A stretch of DNA of 64,000 bases from an uncultured Gammaproteobacteria bacterium. Lineage in GTDB: Bacteria; Pseudomonadota; Gammaproteobacteria; UBA6429; Thiohalophilaceae. The notes below the pieces were generated by a model. It did not search any database. It had not been told where the DNA came from and saw only the letters and a list, made by a program, of their open reading frames with translations. Positions within the stretch are counted from its first letter, which is position 1, and every line of letters begins with the position of its first letter. Below are positions 54,693 to 63,393 of this stretch, in pieces. Made by a program: the position numbers and the translations under genes. Location of the stretch: positions 310,001 to 374,000 of the forward strand of contig CALBTB010000009.1 of assembly GCA_937967995.1 (NCBI GenBank), read 5' to 3'.

Positions 54693-55223
54693 ATGACAAT
54701 CCGGTTGGTGTGCGCTGCGCTCATAGGACTATGGGCACAATCCGCATCCGCCGGTTTTTTCGATCTGGCACCACAGCCTGTACCTTACCCTGCCCCGGAT
54801 GTTCAGTTTAGCAGTCAGTCAAAAATGCACACGCTAGCTGACTACAAGGGTAAAAAAGTGATGTTATGGATGTTTTCTACCTGGTGTCATACCTGTGTGG
54901 CGGGGCTGCATGCCCTGCAAAAACAGCAAGCGATATTGAAAAACAAAGCGCTGGCCGTTCTCGCCATCCGTAACTACAACAACGGTGGTTATCCGGGTGT
55001 GCGCATGCCTGAGTTTATTGATAAATTTGCACCCGCTTTGAAGAAGGAAAAGAACTGGGTTTTCGGCGAGGCGTCACAAGCGATGTACCAACAAATAAAT
55101 GCGAAAAAGTATCCTGATATCTATTTTTTAATTGATGAGAAAGGAATGGTGCAAACCGTCAGTACCGCACCCAACGCGAGCATGGATAAGATTATGGCTT
55201 TTATTAAAGGCGGTAATCCATGA
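54693..55223 (+). CDS. Exported thioredoxin-like (redoxin) protein in mer operon
   Basis: A 176-residue TlpA/redoxin-like protein. ATG 54693 gives a proper signal peptide (MTIRLVCAALIGLWAQSASA); GTG 54678 would extend it into merA. The thioredoxin-fold active site is WCHTC in MLWMFSTWCHTCVAGL (about residues 59-68). It may keep Cys of periplasmic MerP or membrane proteins reduced. It overlaps the next membrane gene by four bases. Similar genes accompany mer operons in some marine bacteria; the exact role is unproved. Confidence 0.75.
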   Translation: MTIRLVCAALIGLWAQSASAGFFDLAPQPVPYPAPDVQFSSQSKMHTLADYKGKKVMLWMFSTWCHTCVAGLHALQKQQAILKNKALAVLAIRNYNNGGYPGVRMPEFIDKFAPALKKEKNWVFGEASQAMYQQINAKKYPDIYFLIDEKGMVQTVSTAPNASMDKIMAFIKGGNP

Positions 55224-55729
55224 AAAAAATTATAAGCGCGCTTAAAACAGTGCTTGGTTTTCGTGCATATCAATGGATTGCCGGGATAAGTTTTGTCGTC
55301 TTCCTGATGTTGTACCTGACCACCTTGCCAGCTTCTTATACAGGCGGTTATAGCAGTTTAATGGCATTGGAATATTTAAACCCGACCCTGATTAGTTTCT
55401 CGGTATTGATGGCGTTGCTCGTTGCGCTGTTAGTACCGCTGATTATTTATTTAATCCGCCAGGGACAAAAATCCAGCAAGTCATCCGCGACCGGTGGTGT
55501 ACTCATTGGGGTGTTGGCCCCGATGTTGTGCTGTTCACCGATACTGCCCATTACCATCGGCTTTATTGCCACGCTGCTACCGACACTGGGGGGTACCTTT
55601 GGCGTTCAGATACAGGGTTTTATTGCCACACACCAAATTGAATTGTTTAGTCTCGCCAGTTTGTTACTCTGGTTTGCGCTTTATCAGAATGCCCGGAAGG
55701 TTATCTGCGATGTGCAATGTGAAGTCTAA
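55220..55729 (+). CDS. Membrane protein with vicinal Cys, possible mercury transporter
   Basis: A 169-residue membrane protein with about four helices. The pair CC in LAPMLCCSPILPITIGF lies at a helix, recalling MerT/MerF, and a C-terminal VICDVQCEV places two Cys at the cytosolic end. The overall sequence is unlike MerT, MerF or MerC. It is translationally coupled (ATGA) to the redoxin gene and precedes merD by three bases. A new Hg(II) import or thiol exchange protein is inferred. Confidence 0.65.
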   Translation: MKKIISALKTVLGFRAYQWIAGISFVVFLMLYLTTLPASYTGGYSSLMALEYLNPTLISFSVLMALLVALLVPLIIYLIRQGQKSSKSSATGGVLIGVLAPMLCCSPILPITIGFIATLLPTLGGTFGVQIQGFIATHQIELFSLASLLLWFALYQNARKVICDVQCEV

Positions 55730-55732
55730 TCG

Positions 55733-56101
55733 ATGAGAGCCTATACCATTTCCAAATTAGCCGATGACGCCGGCGTTAGCCCCCATGTCGTTCGTGATTA
55801 TGAGTTGCGCGGCCTGCTCTGTCCCTGCCGATGCTCGCCCAATGGTTACCGTATTTATGATGATCAAGTGCTGCGCCGCCTGCAGTTTGTCCTGGCCGGT
55901 AAGGCAGCCGGAATTTCTTTAACGGCATTGGCCGAGTTATGCCCGGCCATGGACAACTCAGACGCCAAAGCTGTCGAACAGAGTCTAAGCAACATCACGA
56001 AAACACTTGAACAACACGAGCAGGCTATTGGTGATTTCCGTCACAGCCTGAGTGGTTGTGTTAACTCGCCAAGCAGATCAAGCGCCACCAAAACACGATA
56101 G
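55733..56101 (+). CDS. merD: MerD, MerR-like coregulator
   Basis: A 122-residue protein with the MerR-type helix-turn-helix AYTISKLADDAGVSPHVVRDYELRGLL, closely matching MerD rather than MerR. It lacks the three mercury ligand Cys set. MerD is thought to help remove MerR from the promoter after induction. Its normal place at the distal end of the mer operon is kept here. Confidence 0.88.
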   Translation: MRAYTISKLADDAGVSPHVVRDYELRGLLCPCRCSPNGYRIYDDQVLRRLQFVLAGKAAGISLTALAELCPAMDNSDAKAVEQSLSNITKTLEQHEQAIGDFRHSLSGCVNSPSRSSATKTR

Positions 56102-56117
56102 TTAATGGGGAGAAATC

Positions 56118-57413
56118 ATGAATGGACTTTTCAGCGATGCACAAACCCGTCTGACCGATGTCTTTGAGCATATTACCCTGGCGGATGAGATTCGGGAGCG
56201 CCTTACCCATCCCAAATTATCATTACAGGTGAGCATTCCGGTGCGTATGGACGATGGCAGTCTGCGTGTTTTTACCGGTTACCGGATTCAGTTTGACGAT
56301 ACCCGTGGCCCGACCAAAGGCGGTGTTCGATTTCATCCAAATGTGACCCGTGATGAAGTCACCTCGCTGAGTTTCTGGATGACCATTAAGTGTGCTGTGG
56401 CAGGTTTACCCTTTGGCGGTGCCAAGGGTGGGATTATTGTTAATCCCAAAGAACTTTCAAACCTCGAACTGGAAAGATTGTCACGCGGCTATATTCGTGC
56501 GATTGCCGATGTCATTGGTCCCAAGCGGGATATACCGGCGCCGGATGTGTACACGAATGCTACCATCATGGGCTGGATGGCGGATGAATACTATGAAATT
56601 ATGCGCGAGCAATTACCCGGTGTGATAACGGGTAAACCGATCCATCTCGGCGGTTCACTGGGCCGTGAAGCCGCCACGGGTCAGGGTGCACTGTACGTCT
56701 TACAACAGTGGGCGAAACAAAACGATCTTGATCCCAAACAAACGACCATTGCCGTACAGGGATTTGGTAATGCCGGTTACCCGTTCGCACGACTGGCGCA
56801 ACAGGCGGGGTATCAAATCGTGGCACTGTCGGATTCAAAAGGGGCCGTGCATTCTAAAGAAGGACTGGACGTCGATAAAATCATGCACCATAAACGGACC
56901 CGCCGTGAGCTCAAGGCCATGCTTTACTGCGATGCCTCCGTCTGTGAAGAAGCAGATCATACCACCCTCACTAATGAGGAATTGCTTGAACTGGATGTGG
57001 ATGTGTTAGTGCTAGCGGCAATGGAAAACCAAATTACTGCCGATAACGCCAATCGTATCCAGGCCCGTCATATTGTAGAAATTGCCAATGGCCCGGTCAA
57101 TTCGCAAGCCGATGCGATCCTGGCAGCGCATGGTATACCTGTTCTGCCGGATGTACTGGTCAACAGCGGTGGTGTCACCGTCAGTTATTTTGAATGGGTG
57201 CAAAACCGTGCCGGTTATTACTGGGATCAGGATGAAGTCAACGCCAAACTCAAAATCATAATGGACAGGGAAGCGAATAACATTTTCGAACTCAGCAAAC
57301 AAAAAGCCATTAGCCTAAGAACAGCGGCGTATTTACATGGTGTACAACGTATTGCTGGTGCCATTAATGAAAAAGGGACTCAGGAGTATTTTCAGCTCGA
57401 AGTATCACGATAG
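56118..57413 (+). CDS. gdhA: Glu/Leu/Phe/Val-type dehydrogenase, probable glutamate dehydrogenase
   Basis: A 431-residue enzyme of the hexameric GDH family. The catalytic Lys region is PFGGAKGGIIVNP (about 95-107), and VDVLVLAAMENQITADNANRIQA (about 295-318) lies in the nucleotide domain with GFGNAGYPFARLA near 215. It interconverts glutamate and 2-oxoglutarate with NAD(P)H; coenzyme choice is not obvious. It is 16 bases after merD with GGGGAGAAATC upstream and is apparently the last gene of the mer operon. It might supply glutamate for glutathione or use or regenerate NADPH. Confidence 0.9.
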   Translation: MNGLFSDAQTRLTDVFEHITLADEIRERLTHPKLSLQVSIPVRMDDGSLRVFTGYRIQFDDTRGPTKGGVRFHPNVTRDEVTSLSFWMTIKCAVAGLPFGGAKGGIIVNPKELSNLELERLSRGYIRAIADVIGPKRDIPAPDVYTNATIMGWMADEYYEIMREQLPGVITGKPIHLGGSLGREAATGQGALYVLQQWAKQNDLDPKQTTIAVQGFGNAGYPFARLAQQAGYQIVALSDSKGAVHSKEGLDVDKIMHHKRTRRELKAMLYCDASVCEEADHTTLTNEELLELDVDVLVLAAMENQITADNANRIQARHIVEIANGPVNSQADAILAAHGIPVLPDVLVNSGGVTVSYFEWVQNRAGYYWDQDEVNAKLKIIMDREANNIFELSKQKAISLRTAAYLHGVQRIAGAINEKGTQEYFQLEVSR

Positions 57414-57699
57414 CAATCTTTCCAGTCTCGTCATCGATAGCCAACCACGCTCGATACAAAGAAAAGCAAGCTGACTTACACAAATCATACATTTTACAAA
57501 TATTACATCGGATGGTGGTTCCCGTATTTGGTTTTATGTATGAATACGAGTAACTCAATGGGAACCGGCATCTGATCAAGCCAAACCTTCATATATCTAA
57601 CCAAGAAAACTTATCGACGAACTCGTGAATACGCGCTCTTTTCATTCGTACGAAAAAGAGTATTATTTGGTTAATTGTATGAAATGGGATTGCTTAATA

Positions 57700-57786
57700 G
57701 ATAGTCTATCTTAGAATCAAGATAGAAATATTAGCTAACTCTTTGATAGTATTAGACTAATTATTTTTGGATCGTACGATCCAAAA
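57700..57786. promoter_or_regulatory. Dyad cluster upstream of sprT-like and tnpA genes
   Basis: Three dyads in the 400-base gap: GATAGTCTATC at 57700-57710, arms CTATCTT and AAGATAG at 57706-57725, and a perfect 22-base palindrome centred on GGATCGTACGATCC at 57765-57786. The last lies 27 bases before the sprT-like ATG, fit for an operator. The remainder of 57414-57813 shows no gene; CTCTTTT and AAAAGAG near 57640-57660 form another weak hairpin. Confidence 0.55.
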
Positions 57787-57813
57787 TGGCTGGTAATTGA
57801 ACAACTGGAAAAT

Positions 57814-58659
57814 ATGAGCGACACGCCCACATCAGATACGTACGACGCTATTTTACAAGCGTACGATTTCTTTAATCAAGCGTTATTCGATAACCAATTA
57901 CCCACCGTGATTGTGACTTACCATCGCCAGCGTCGCATCATGGGCTACGCCTCCATTGCACGTTGGATCAACTCGAATCAGGAATTCGTGGATGAGTTAG
58001 CCGTGAATCCGGAATATTTTGCAAAATACCCGCTTGTTGAAATTTGTCAGACGCTGTGTCATGAGATGACGCACATATGGCAGGCGCATTTTGGTAAACC
58101 GGGACGGCGGGGATACCATAATAAACAGTGGGCCAAAAAAATGATCAATATTGGGCTGATGCCCTCGTCGACCAGCAAGCCGGGCGGCGATATAACAGGA
58201 GAAGCGATGATGGATTACATTCTCCTTGATGGCCCCTTTTTAAAAAGTTGCAGAGAATTGGTCCGCCAGGGATATCACATCCCTTGGCTCGATCGTTATC
58301 CGGTCTTTCGGCACGACGTTCCAATCCTGGCCTTTAACGAATCGGGCGAGGCGGTTGAGCTTGATAAACATTTTGAAGCAAAGAAAACCATCAAAGCATC
58401 GCAAAACGCGCAACGAACAGATATAGGGACTGCATCATCATCCCATCTTAAAATTATGGAAATGGATGCAACAAAACGTTTTGAATTCAACGATGAATAC
58501 TCAGATTCCGAGTTGTATCCAGAATTCACTACCAAGCCCGCCCCTAAAGCCGGTCGCGTTAAGTACAGTTGCAAATCGTGCAACATAAACGTTTGGGGAA
58601 AGCCATCGCTTAAAATAGGGTGTCTGAATTGCAATATTCCAATGCACGAGACCACTTAA
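57814..58659 (+). CDS. SprT-like zinc metalloprotease domain protein
   Basis: A 281-residue protein. The SprT domain (about 10-165) carries the HExxH-type site CHEMTH (HEMTH at about 85-89) with a third ligand His in GRRGYHNKQW. A C-terminal zinc ribbon has YSCKSC and GCLNCN (about 250-275), like the SprT/Spartan family that cleaves DNA-protein crosslinks. Family function is DNA-associated proteolysis. It sits 45 bases before tnpA on the same strand, with a palindromic operator. A role in removing or tuning transposase-DNA complexes is inferred. Confidence 0.78.
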   Translation: MSDTPTSDTYDAILQAYDFFNQALFDNQLPTVIVTYHRQRRIMGYASIARWINSNQEFVDELAVNPEYFAKYPLVEICQTLCHEMTHIWQAHFGKPGRRGYHNKQWAKKMINIGLMPSSTSKPGGDITGEAMMDYILLDGPFLKSCRELVRQGYHIPWLDRYPVFRHDVPILAFNESGEAVELDKHFEAKKTIKASQNAQRTDIGTASSSHLKIMEMDATKRFEFNDEYSDSELYPEFTTKPAPKAGRVKYSCKSCNINVWGKPSLKIGCLNCNIPMHETT

Positions 58660-58704
58660 ATTCGTTAGAATCATGTGGCACGTTATTCCATCTGGAGCAG
58701 TCGA

Positions 58705-61700
58705 ATGTCACGTCGTCGATTCCTTACTCAGCAATTTCATGATGCGCCGCCGAAATTTAATGCGGCCCAGCGTCAACGCCATCTCTACCTGGATACGGCC
58801 TTTATCGATGAAATCTTACCGAACGTACGAGGTTCGGAAAACAAAGTCTACATCGCCTTGGCTTATTGTTACTTTAAAGTGTCCTTTCAATTCTTCGACA
58901 CGGCTTACACCAAAGATCTCAACTATATCACACGCAAATTATCCGTACCGCATCACAACTTAAATTGGGAGCGTTATCAGCGTGACACGCAACAAAACCA
59001 CAAAAAACTCATTTTAAACTTCATGGGGTGTTGCCGCTTTGAGGACGCGAAAGCACAAACCTCCACCATCAATTTTATAGAACGTCATGCCAGGACACGA
59101 ACACCCTTTAAAGAGTGTTTTTGTCAGCTCGCGACTAAACTACACAAAGAACGAATTGAAATACCCGCGTACACCAAGCTTAAAAAAATGATTACCGCTG
59201 TTTATGCGGAACATGAAAGCCGATTGTTGAAAATAGTCGACGCCGAACTGAGCAAGCACGACAAAGAACGGCTGGATCGACTTTTCGGCAAAAAACAACT
59301 CAATGATAATAGTCGTTCAAGTCAGTATCAATTAACGTTGCTTAAACGATTTTCTCATTCTCTGGCACCGACGAAGATAGCGAACAACATAGAAGCATTT
59401 GAAACCTTGAGTGAGCTGTTTTGGATCGCACAGCCTATCGTTGAAAAACTAGAGATGAGTAACGAGGCGATACGCCACTATGCCACCTCCGTTCATAAGA
59501 ACCAGGTATTTCAGATTAAGCGTCGCGCAGACGAGAGTCGTTATCTGCATCTTATAACGTTTATTGTGCATCAGTTTTACCAGCTTCAGGATGTGCTTAT
59601 TGAAACCCTAATGTCCGCGGTCACCTCTTCCTACAATACGGCCGAACGAGAAGCGAAAGAATATTATTATAAAATGAGAAATGAGCAGACCAAGAATACC
59701 AGACGGCTTGTTGGTTGTTCGACGGATATGCTACAAACCCTTGATAATATTAAAACGATACTTGCCGATCCATCGCTTGATGACTCAGTTAAGGTAGAAA
59801 AAGCCCTACATCTTCTCTCACCCAAAAAACATCCATCGGAATCGTTAGCAGACGCCATTGATGATGTGAATAACGATCTTGACAGAATGAGCGGCGAAGC
59901 CCTGTTTTATCATTTTCTTGAAGCAGGCTCATTGAAGTTACAGCGGCGATGTAATGATATCGTGAAATGTCTGATTTTCAGTCAGCAGTCCACCAATAAG
60001 TCCTTGCTCTTGACTATCGATAAATTTAAAGAAAAGAAAGGGAAAGTTGATGATTCCTATTCGGTCCGGTTTTTAACCACGACGGAACGAAAACACATCG
60101 ACACAAAGGAGAAGTTCAAAGCAAGCCTGTATAAGGTGGTGTTGTTTAACCATATCAAGCAGGCCATCAAAGGTGATTCGTTATGTCTGCAATACTCCTA
60201 TCATTATAAAGCCCTGGATGAGTATTTAATTCCTTTAAACCGATGGGAGAAAAACAAGGACAAGCTGCTACGCCAGGCGAATATGCAGCAGTACGCTGAT
60301 TTTAAACAGGTAATGGCTAAGCTTGAACAGGAACTGCATACGCAATATCAGGAGACAAATGAACATATTTTAGCAAAACTTAATACCGATGTTAAAACAC
60401 ATGAACTAGGTGGTTACAGGCTGGTTTCCCAGAAAAATACCGCGCACGAGCAGATTTTATTGGATGATATCGATATAGAGCTCTACCCTACCGAAAATTT
60501 TGTCCCGATTTCGGAAGTGCTGAGTACCGTTCATAAGGCAACCGGATTTCTTGATGAGTTTCAGCCCCATCATCAAAAATACTTAAAAGACAGGCCGGAA
60601 GATAGAACCTTAATCGCAGCCATCATCGGTACGGGCTGTCACTTCAGCACACCCCAATTTGCCAAACATTCACGTTCGCTAAACAATAATGCGCTTATCA
60701 CAACGGCAAACAATTACATATCATCTGAGAATGCACGACAGGCGTGCAACAGTATTCTGCAGTTTGTGGAAAAAATGCCATTAGCAAACTTGTTTATTGA
60801 CGAACATGGTTTGCAAACATCGAGCGATGGACAGAAATGGACCGTATCCACGGATTCTCTTAATGCAAATTATTCATTTAAATATGGCGGCAAAGATCCG
60901 GTGATATCAGAATATAAATTTATCGATTGCCGGAATCTCTTTTATCACGATAAAGTGATAAGCGGTGCTGAGAGAGAAGCACATTATATGATTGATGGCG
61001 TGCTCGATAATGAGGTGATTAAATCCGATCTGCATTCAACCGATACGCATGGTTACACAGAGATGGTATTCGGCGCGGCGCATTTGCTTGACATTTCGTT
61101 TGCGCCAAGAATCAAAAATGTGCATAAATTATATTTGTATTCCCTCAAGAATAAACAAGCCTACACACAGCGCGATTATCCCGTTTTACCTAAAAAGAAA
61201 ATTAACCTCCGGCGCATAGAAAAATACTGGGATGACATACTTCGGCTCGTTGTATCCATTAAGCTCGGCGAAACAACCGCATCACAGATATTTAAACGCC
61301 TTAATTCCTATTCACAGGATGATAATCCACTTTATATCGCCCTTAAAGAATTTGGTCGCATTATCAAGTCACTTTATATCCTTCGATACATTGATGATCC
61401 GGAACTTAGGGGCGCGGTACATAAACAACTTAATAAAGGCGAAAGCGGCAATAAACTCGACCGGGCGTTAGCGATCGGTCGTCCTGATTACGCCCATAGC
61501 ACGAAAGAAGAACAGGAAACCCTGGCAAGCTGCAAACGGGTGATTAAAAATGCGATTATTTGCTGGAATTATATGTTTTTGACGCAAAAACTCATGAATA
61601 CAACGACTAAAATAGAAAAACAGACGCTGATTGATAAAATAAAAACATCATCGACCATTTCCTGGGAACACATACTTTTTCATGGGGCCTATGATTTTTC

Positions 61701-61773
61701 GGACAGCACGTTGCAAGATTCACGATTCTTTATTTTTAAAAAAATGCACGATCAAAATGTGTTAACGATATAA
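58705..61773 (+). CDS. tnpA: Tn3-family transposase
   Basis: A 1022-residue transposase of normal Tn3-family length. The N-terminal DNA-binding half is followed by a catalytic RNase-H-like core with DDE residues at about Asp708 (SSDGQ), Asp780 (DTHGYTE) and Glu913 (NKGESGN), and the family ending SWEHILFHGAYDFS. ATG 58705 with GGAG nine bases upstream is preferred over GTG 58675. It reads toward the right repeat at 61949. The complete set predicts activity on the terminal repeats. Confidence 0.93.
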   Translation: MSRRRFLTQQFHDAPPKFNAAQRQRHLYLDTAFIDEILPNVRGSENKVYIALAYCYFKVSFQFFDTAYTKDLNYITRKLSVPHHNLNWERYQRDTQQNHKKLILNFMGCCRFEDAKAQTSTINFIERHARTRTPFKECFCQLATKLHKERIEIPAYTKLKKMITAVYAEHESRLLKIVDAELSKHDKERLDRLFGKKQLNDNSRSSQYQLTLLKRFSHSLAPTKIANNIEAFETLSELFWIAQPIVEKLEMSNEAIRHYATSVHKNQVFQIKRRADESRYLHLITFIVHQFYQLQDVLIETLMSAVTSSYNTAEREAKEYYYKMRNEQTKNTRRLVGCSTDMLQTLDNIKTILADPSLDDSVKVEKALHLLSPKKHPSESLADAIDDVNNDLDRMSGEALFYHFLEAGSLKLQRRCNDIVKCLIFSQQSTNKSLLLTIDKFKEKKGKVDDSYSVRFLTTTERKHIDTKEKFKASLYKVVLFNHIKQAIKGDSLCLQYSYHYKALDEYLIPLNRWEKNKDKLLRQANMQQYADFKQVMAKLEQELHTQYQETNEHILAKLNTDVKTHELGGYRLVSQKNTAHEQILLDDIDIELYPTENFVPISEVLSTVHKATGFLDEFQPHHQKYLKDRPEDRTLIAAIIGTGCHFSTPQFAKHSRSLNNNALITTANNYISSENARQACNSILQFVEKMPLANLFIDEHGLQTSSDGQKWTVSTDSLNANYSFKYGGKDPVISEYKFIDCRNLFYHDKVISGAEREAHYMIDGVLDNEVIKSDLHSTDTHGYTEMVFGAAHLLDISFAPRIKNVHKLYLYSLKNKQAYTQRDYPVLPKKKINLRRIEKYWDDILRLVVSIKLGETTASQIFKRLNSYSQDDNPLYIALKEFGRIIKSLYILRYIDDPELRGAVHKQLNKGESGNKLDRALAIGRPDYAHSTKEEQETLASCKRVIKNAIICWNYMFLTQKLMNTTTKIEKQTLIDKIKTSSTISWEHILFHGAYDFSDSTLQDSRFFIFKKMHDQNVLTI

Positions 61774-61948
61774 GTTTTACCCACAGCAATAGCAAGGCCA
61801 ATCAACTTGATTTGATGAGTTCTCAGTCATCACCAGCATGCATGATTTCACACAATGCTGTTTTCTTTAAAATTGAGCCATTTTTCGATTAGAATTCAAG
61901 AAAAGAAAAATCGCATAACTATTTGTTTTATCTTAGTTTTGTTGTTTG

Positions 61949-61985
61949 GCTATTCGTAGAATAGGGGTTTTGTTTAGACTCACCC
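61949..61985 (-). repeat. Right terminal inverted repeat of the Tn3-family element
   Basis: Read on the minus strand it begins GGGTGAGTCT and ends TACGAATAGC. It shares 32 of 37 bases with 26531-26567. It lies 175 bases after the tnpA stop, the expected place for the tnpA-proximal end. DNA beyond does not duplicate the left flank. Confidence 0.82.
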
Positions 61986-61998
61986 TATATAACCCCAT

Positions 61999-62895
61999 TC
62001 ACCCCTGCCGAATCATGTTAATAAACGCTTCGGCAACCGGATGATCCAGTGCGGCACGGTTACGGGCTATCCATAGTGTCCGTAAAATACGAAAGCCGGT
62101 GACTTTGATGTGATACAACTCGCCTTGTGCAACACGTTCTTCAACGGCAAACCGCGGCAGGAAACTGACATGTTTACCATGATCCAGTATTTCGATAATC
62201 GCTTCACTGGAACCCACTTCCAGGGCGATATTTAGTTGCTCAATACCGATACTGTTCAGTGCTTCATCCAGTGATTCTCGAATCGAGGTACGCTTTTCAC
62301 GCAGGACATATTTAAGCTGGGCCATTTCCTCAACCGGCAGAAGTTCCGTACCAAACAACGGATGATTTGGTGAGCAAACCAGCCACAGCTCATCCTCAAG
62401 CCACTTTTGCACCAGAATATCCGGGTGATCAGGTGCGATTTCCGTTAAGGCCATATCGACGTGTTCCATGGCCAGGTCTTTTTGCACCTGCCGGCTGTAT
62501 GTGAGCCGAAAATCAATCTGGTAGTCCGGGTATTCTTCTTTGAATTTGAGCAACAGATCCGGTAACAGGTGTTCGCCGATACCGAATGTGACATCCATAC
62601 GCAGATTGGTTTTACCCAGCGCCAGTGCATTGAGCTCTTCACGTAATGCCAGTTGCCGATCCAGAGTCAATGCCGCCAGCAGGTAGACCTTTTCACCTGC
62701 CTGAGTCAGTCGCAACCGCCCGCTGACACGCTCCATTAACGGCACGCCATAGCACTCTTCCAGGCTTCTAAGGCGCTTTGATATCGTGGATTGACTGACT
62801 TTCAGTGCCGCGGCCGCCTCGGTCACGCCACCCTTCTCCACCACGGCCCGCAGGCTCGCCCAGCCATCCAGATCAGGTAAGTTAGAATATTCCAT
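61999..62895 (-). CDS. LysR-family regulator
   Basis: A 298-residue LysR protein with the helix-turn-helix LRAVVEKGGVTEAAAALKVSQSTISKRLRSLEE and an effector-binding domain (about 93-298). It is divergent from a small membrane protein and a TauE/SafE permease and probably controls them; the ligand is unknown but could be a sulfur compound. Its stop is only 14 bases from the transposon end. Confidence 0.85.
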   Translation of the reverse strand: MEYSNLPDLDGWASLRAVVEKGGVTEAAAALKVSQSTISKRLRSLEECYGVPLMERVSGRLRLTQAGEKVYLLAALTLDRQLALREELNALALGKTNLRMDVTFGIGEHLLPDLLLKFKEEYPDYQIDFRLTYSRQVQKDLAMEHVDMALTEIAPDHPDILVQKWLEDELWLVCSPNHPLFGTELLPVEEMAQLKYVLREKRTSIRESLDEALNSIGIEQLNIALEVGSSEAIIEILDHGKHVSFLPRFAVEERVAQGELYHIKVTGFRILRTLWIARNRAALDHPVAEAFINMIRQG

Positions 62896-63014
62896 ATAGT
62901 AATATTATGCGAAAAAATATCATTAGAAATATGCTGGTGTTTTGACCGATAATATCATTCCGTCATCTATAACAATCTTAATTCAACAAGTTATATATGA
63001 TTCTTAACAGTTTG

Positions 63015-63037
63015 TTATATTCCAAATAAGAATATAA
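63015..63037. promoter_or_regulatory. LysR-type operator dyad
   Basis: TTATATTC, 7 bases, GAATATAA: perfect 8-base arms. It lies in the divergent gap between lysR (62895) and the small membrane gene (63088), with the T-N11-A style core of LysR boxes. A likely binding site of the neighbouring regulator. Confidence 0.65.
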
Positions 63038-63087
63038 CGTGGAATTAATATTCATATTACGAATATATTGTACAGGAGAATACAAAA

Positions 63088-63372
63088 ATGGGTCAAATTT
63101 CAGATACCAAACCTCGTCGTATCGACTGGCGCGTACTATTCAGCAAGGCAATGCGAACCCGATGCGCCGTCATTTTTGGTAGCCTGAGTATTACCCTGTA
63201 CACCCTGCTCTACTTCTTTAGCCAGGATCTCATCCAGATTGCACAGAGCACCCAAAGTGGTCATAAATCCCTGTTCTTCATTCCGATTATCGTCGCACTG
63301 GTTTTCTCTGTGATTCACGGTTCTTTTACTTCCCATTTCTGGGATGTCCTTGGCGTCAAAGCCAAAAAGTAA
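63088..63372 (+). CDS. Small membrane protein beside TauE/SafE permease
   Basis: A 94-residue protein with two membrane helices (about 28-50 and 65-85) and a basic N-terminus, without Cys in the helices. CAGGAG precedes the ATG. It is found 21 bases before the permease gene and probably forms a unit with it. Unrecognised family; it may be an accessory subunit of a sulfite or organic-anion exporter. Confidence 0.72.
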   Translation: MGQISDTKPRRIDWRVLFSKAMRTRCAVIFGSLSITLYTLLYFFSQDLIQIAQSTQSGHKSLFFIPIIVALVFSVIHGSFTSHFWDVLGVKAKK

Positions 63373-63393
63373 CCTGTAGTCGGGAGCATTGCC

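Larger units (their letters stand above)
26531..61985. mobile_element. Putative 35.5-kb Tn3-family transposon with mercury, arsenic and metabolic cargo
   Basis: The element is bounded by 37-bp inverted repeats with 32 identical positions. It contains a Tn3-family transposase gene at its right end, transcribed toward the right repeat, and a tyrosine recombinase, dyad site and KfrA-like gene at its left end. This layout resembles Tn4651-type elements, in which tnpA and tnpS/tnpT lie at opposite sides of the cargo. The cargo includes fbp, a rhodanese gene, pntAB, cysB-like, ars, phoA-type and a mer-RND operon. Insertion split an ABC permease gene on the left. The flanking 5-mers ATTTT and TATAT do not match, so target duplication is not visible; a later rearrangement is assumed. 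Confidence 0.78.

Noticed and set aside
61986..61996. TATATAACCCC as an alternative outer end of the right terminal repeat
   Set aside because: The match to the left repeat starts at 61985 and nothing corresponds on the left side beyond 26531.
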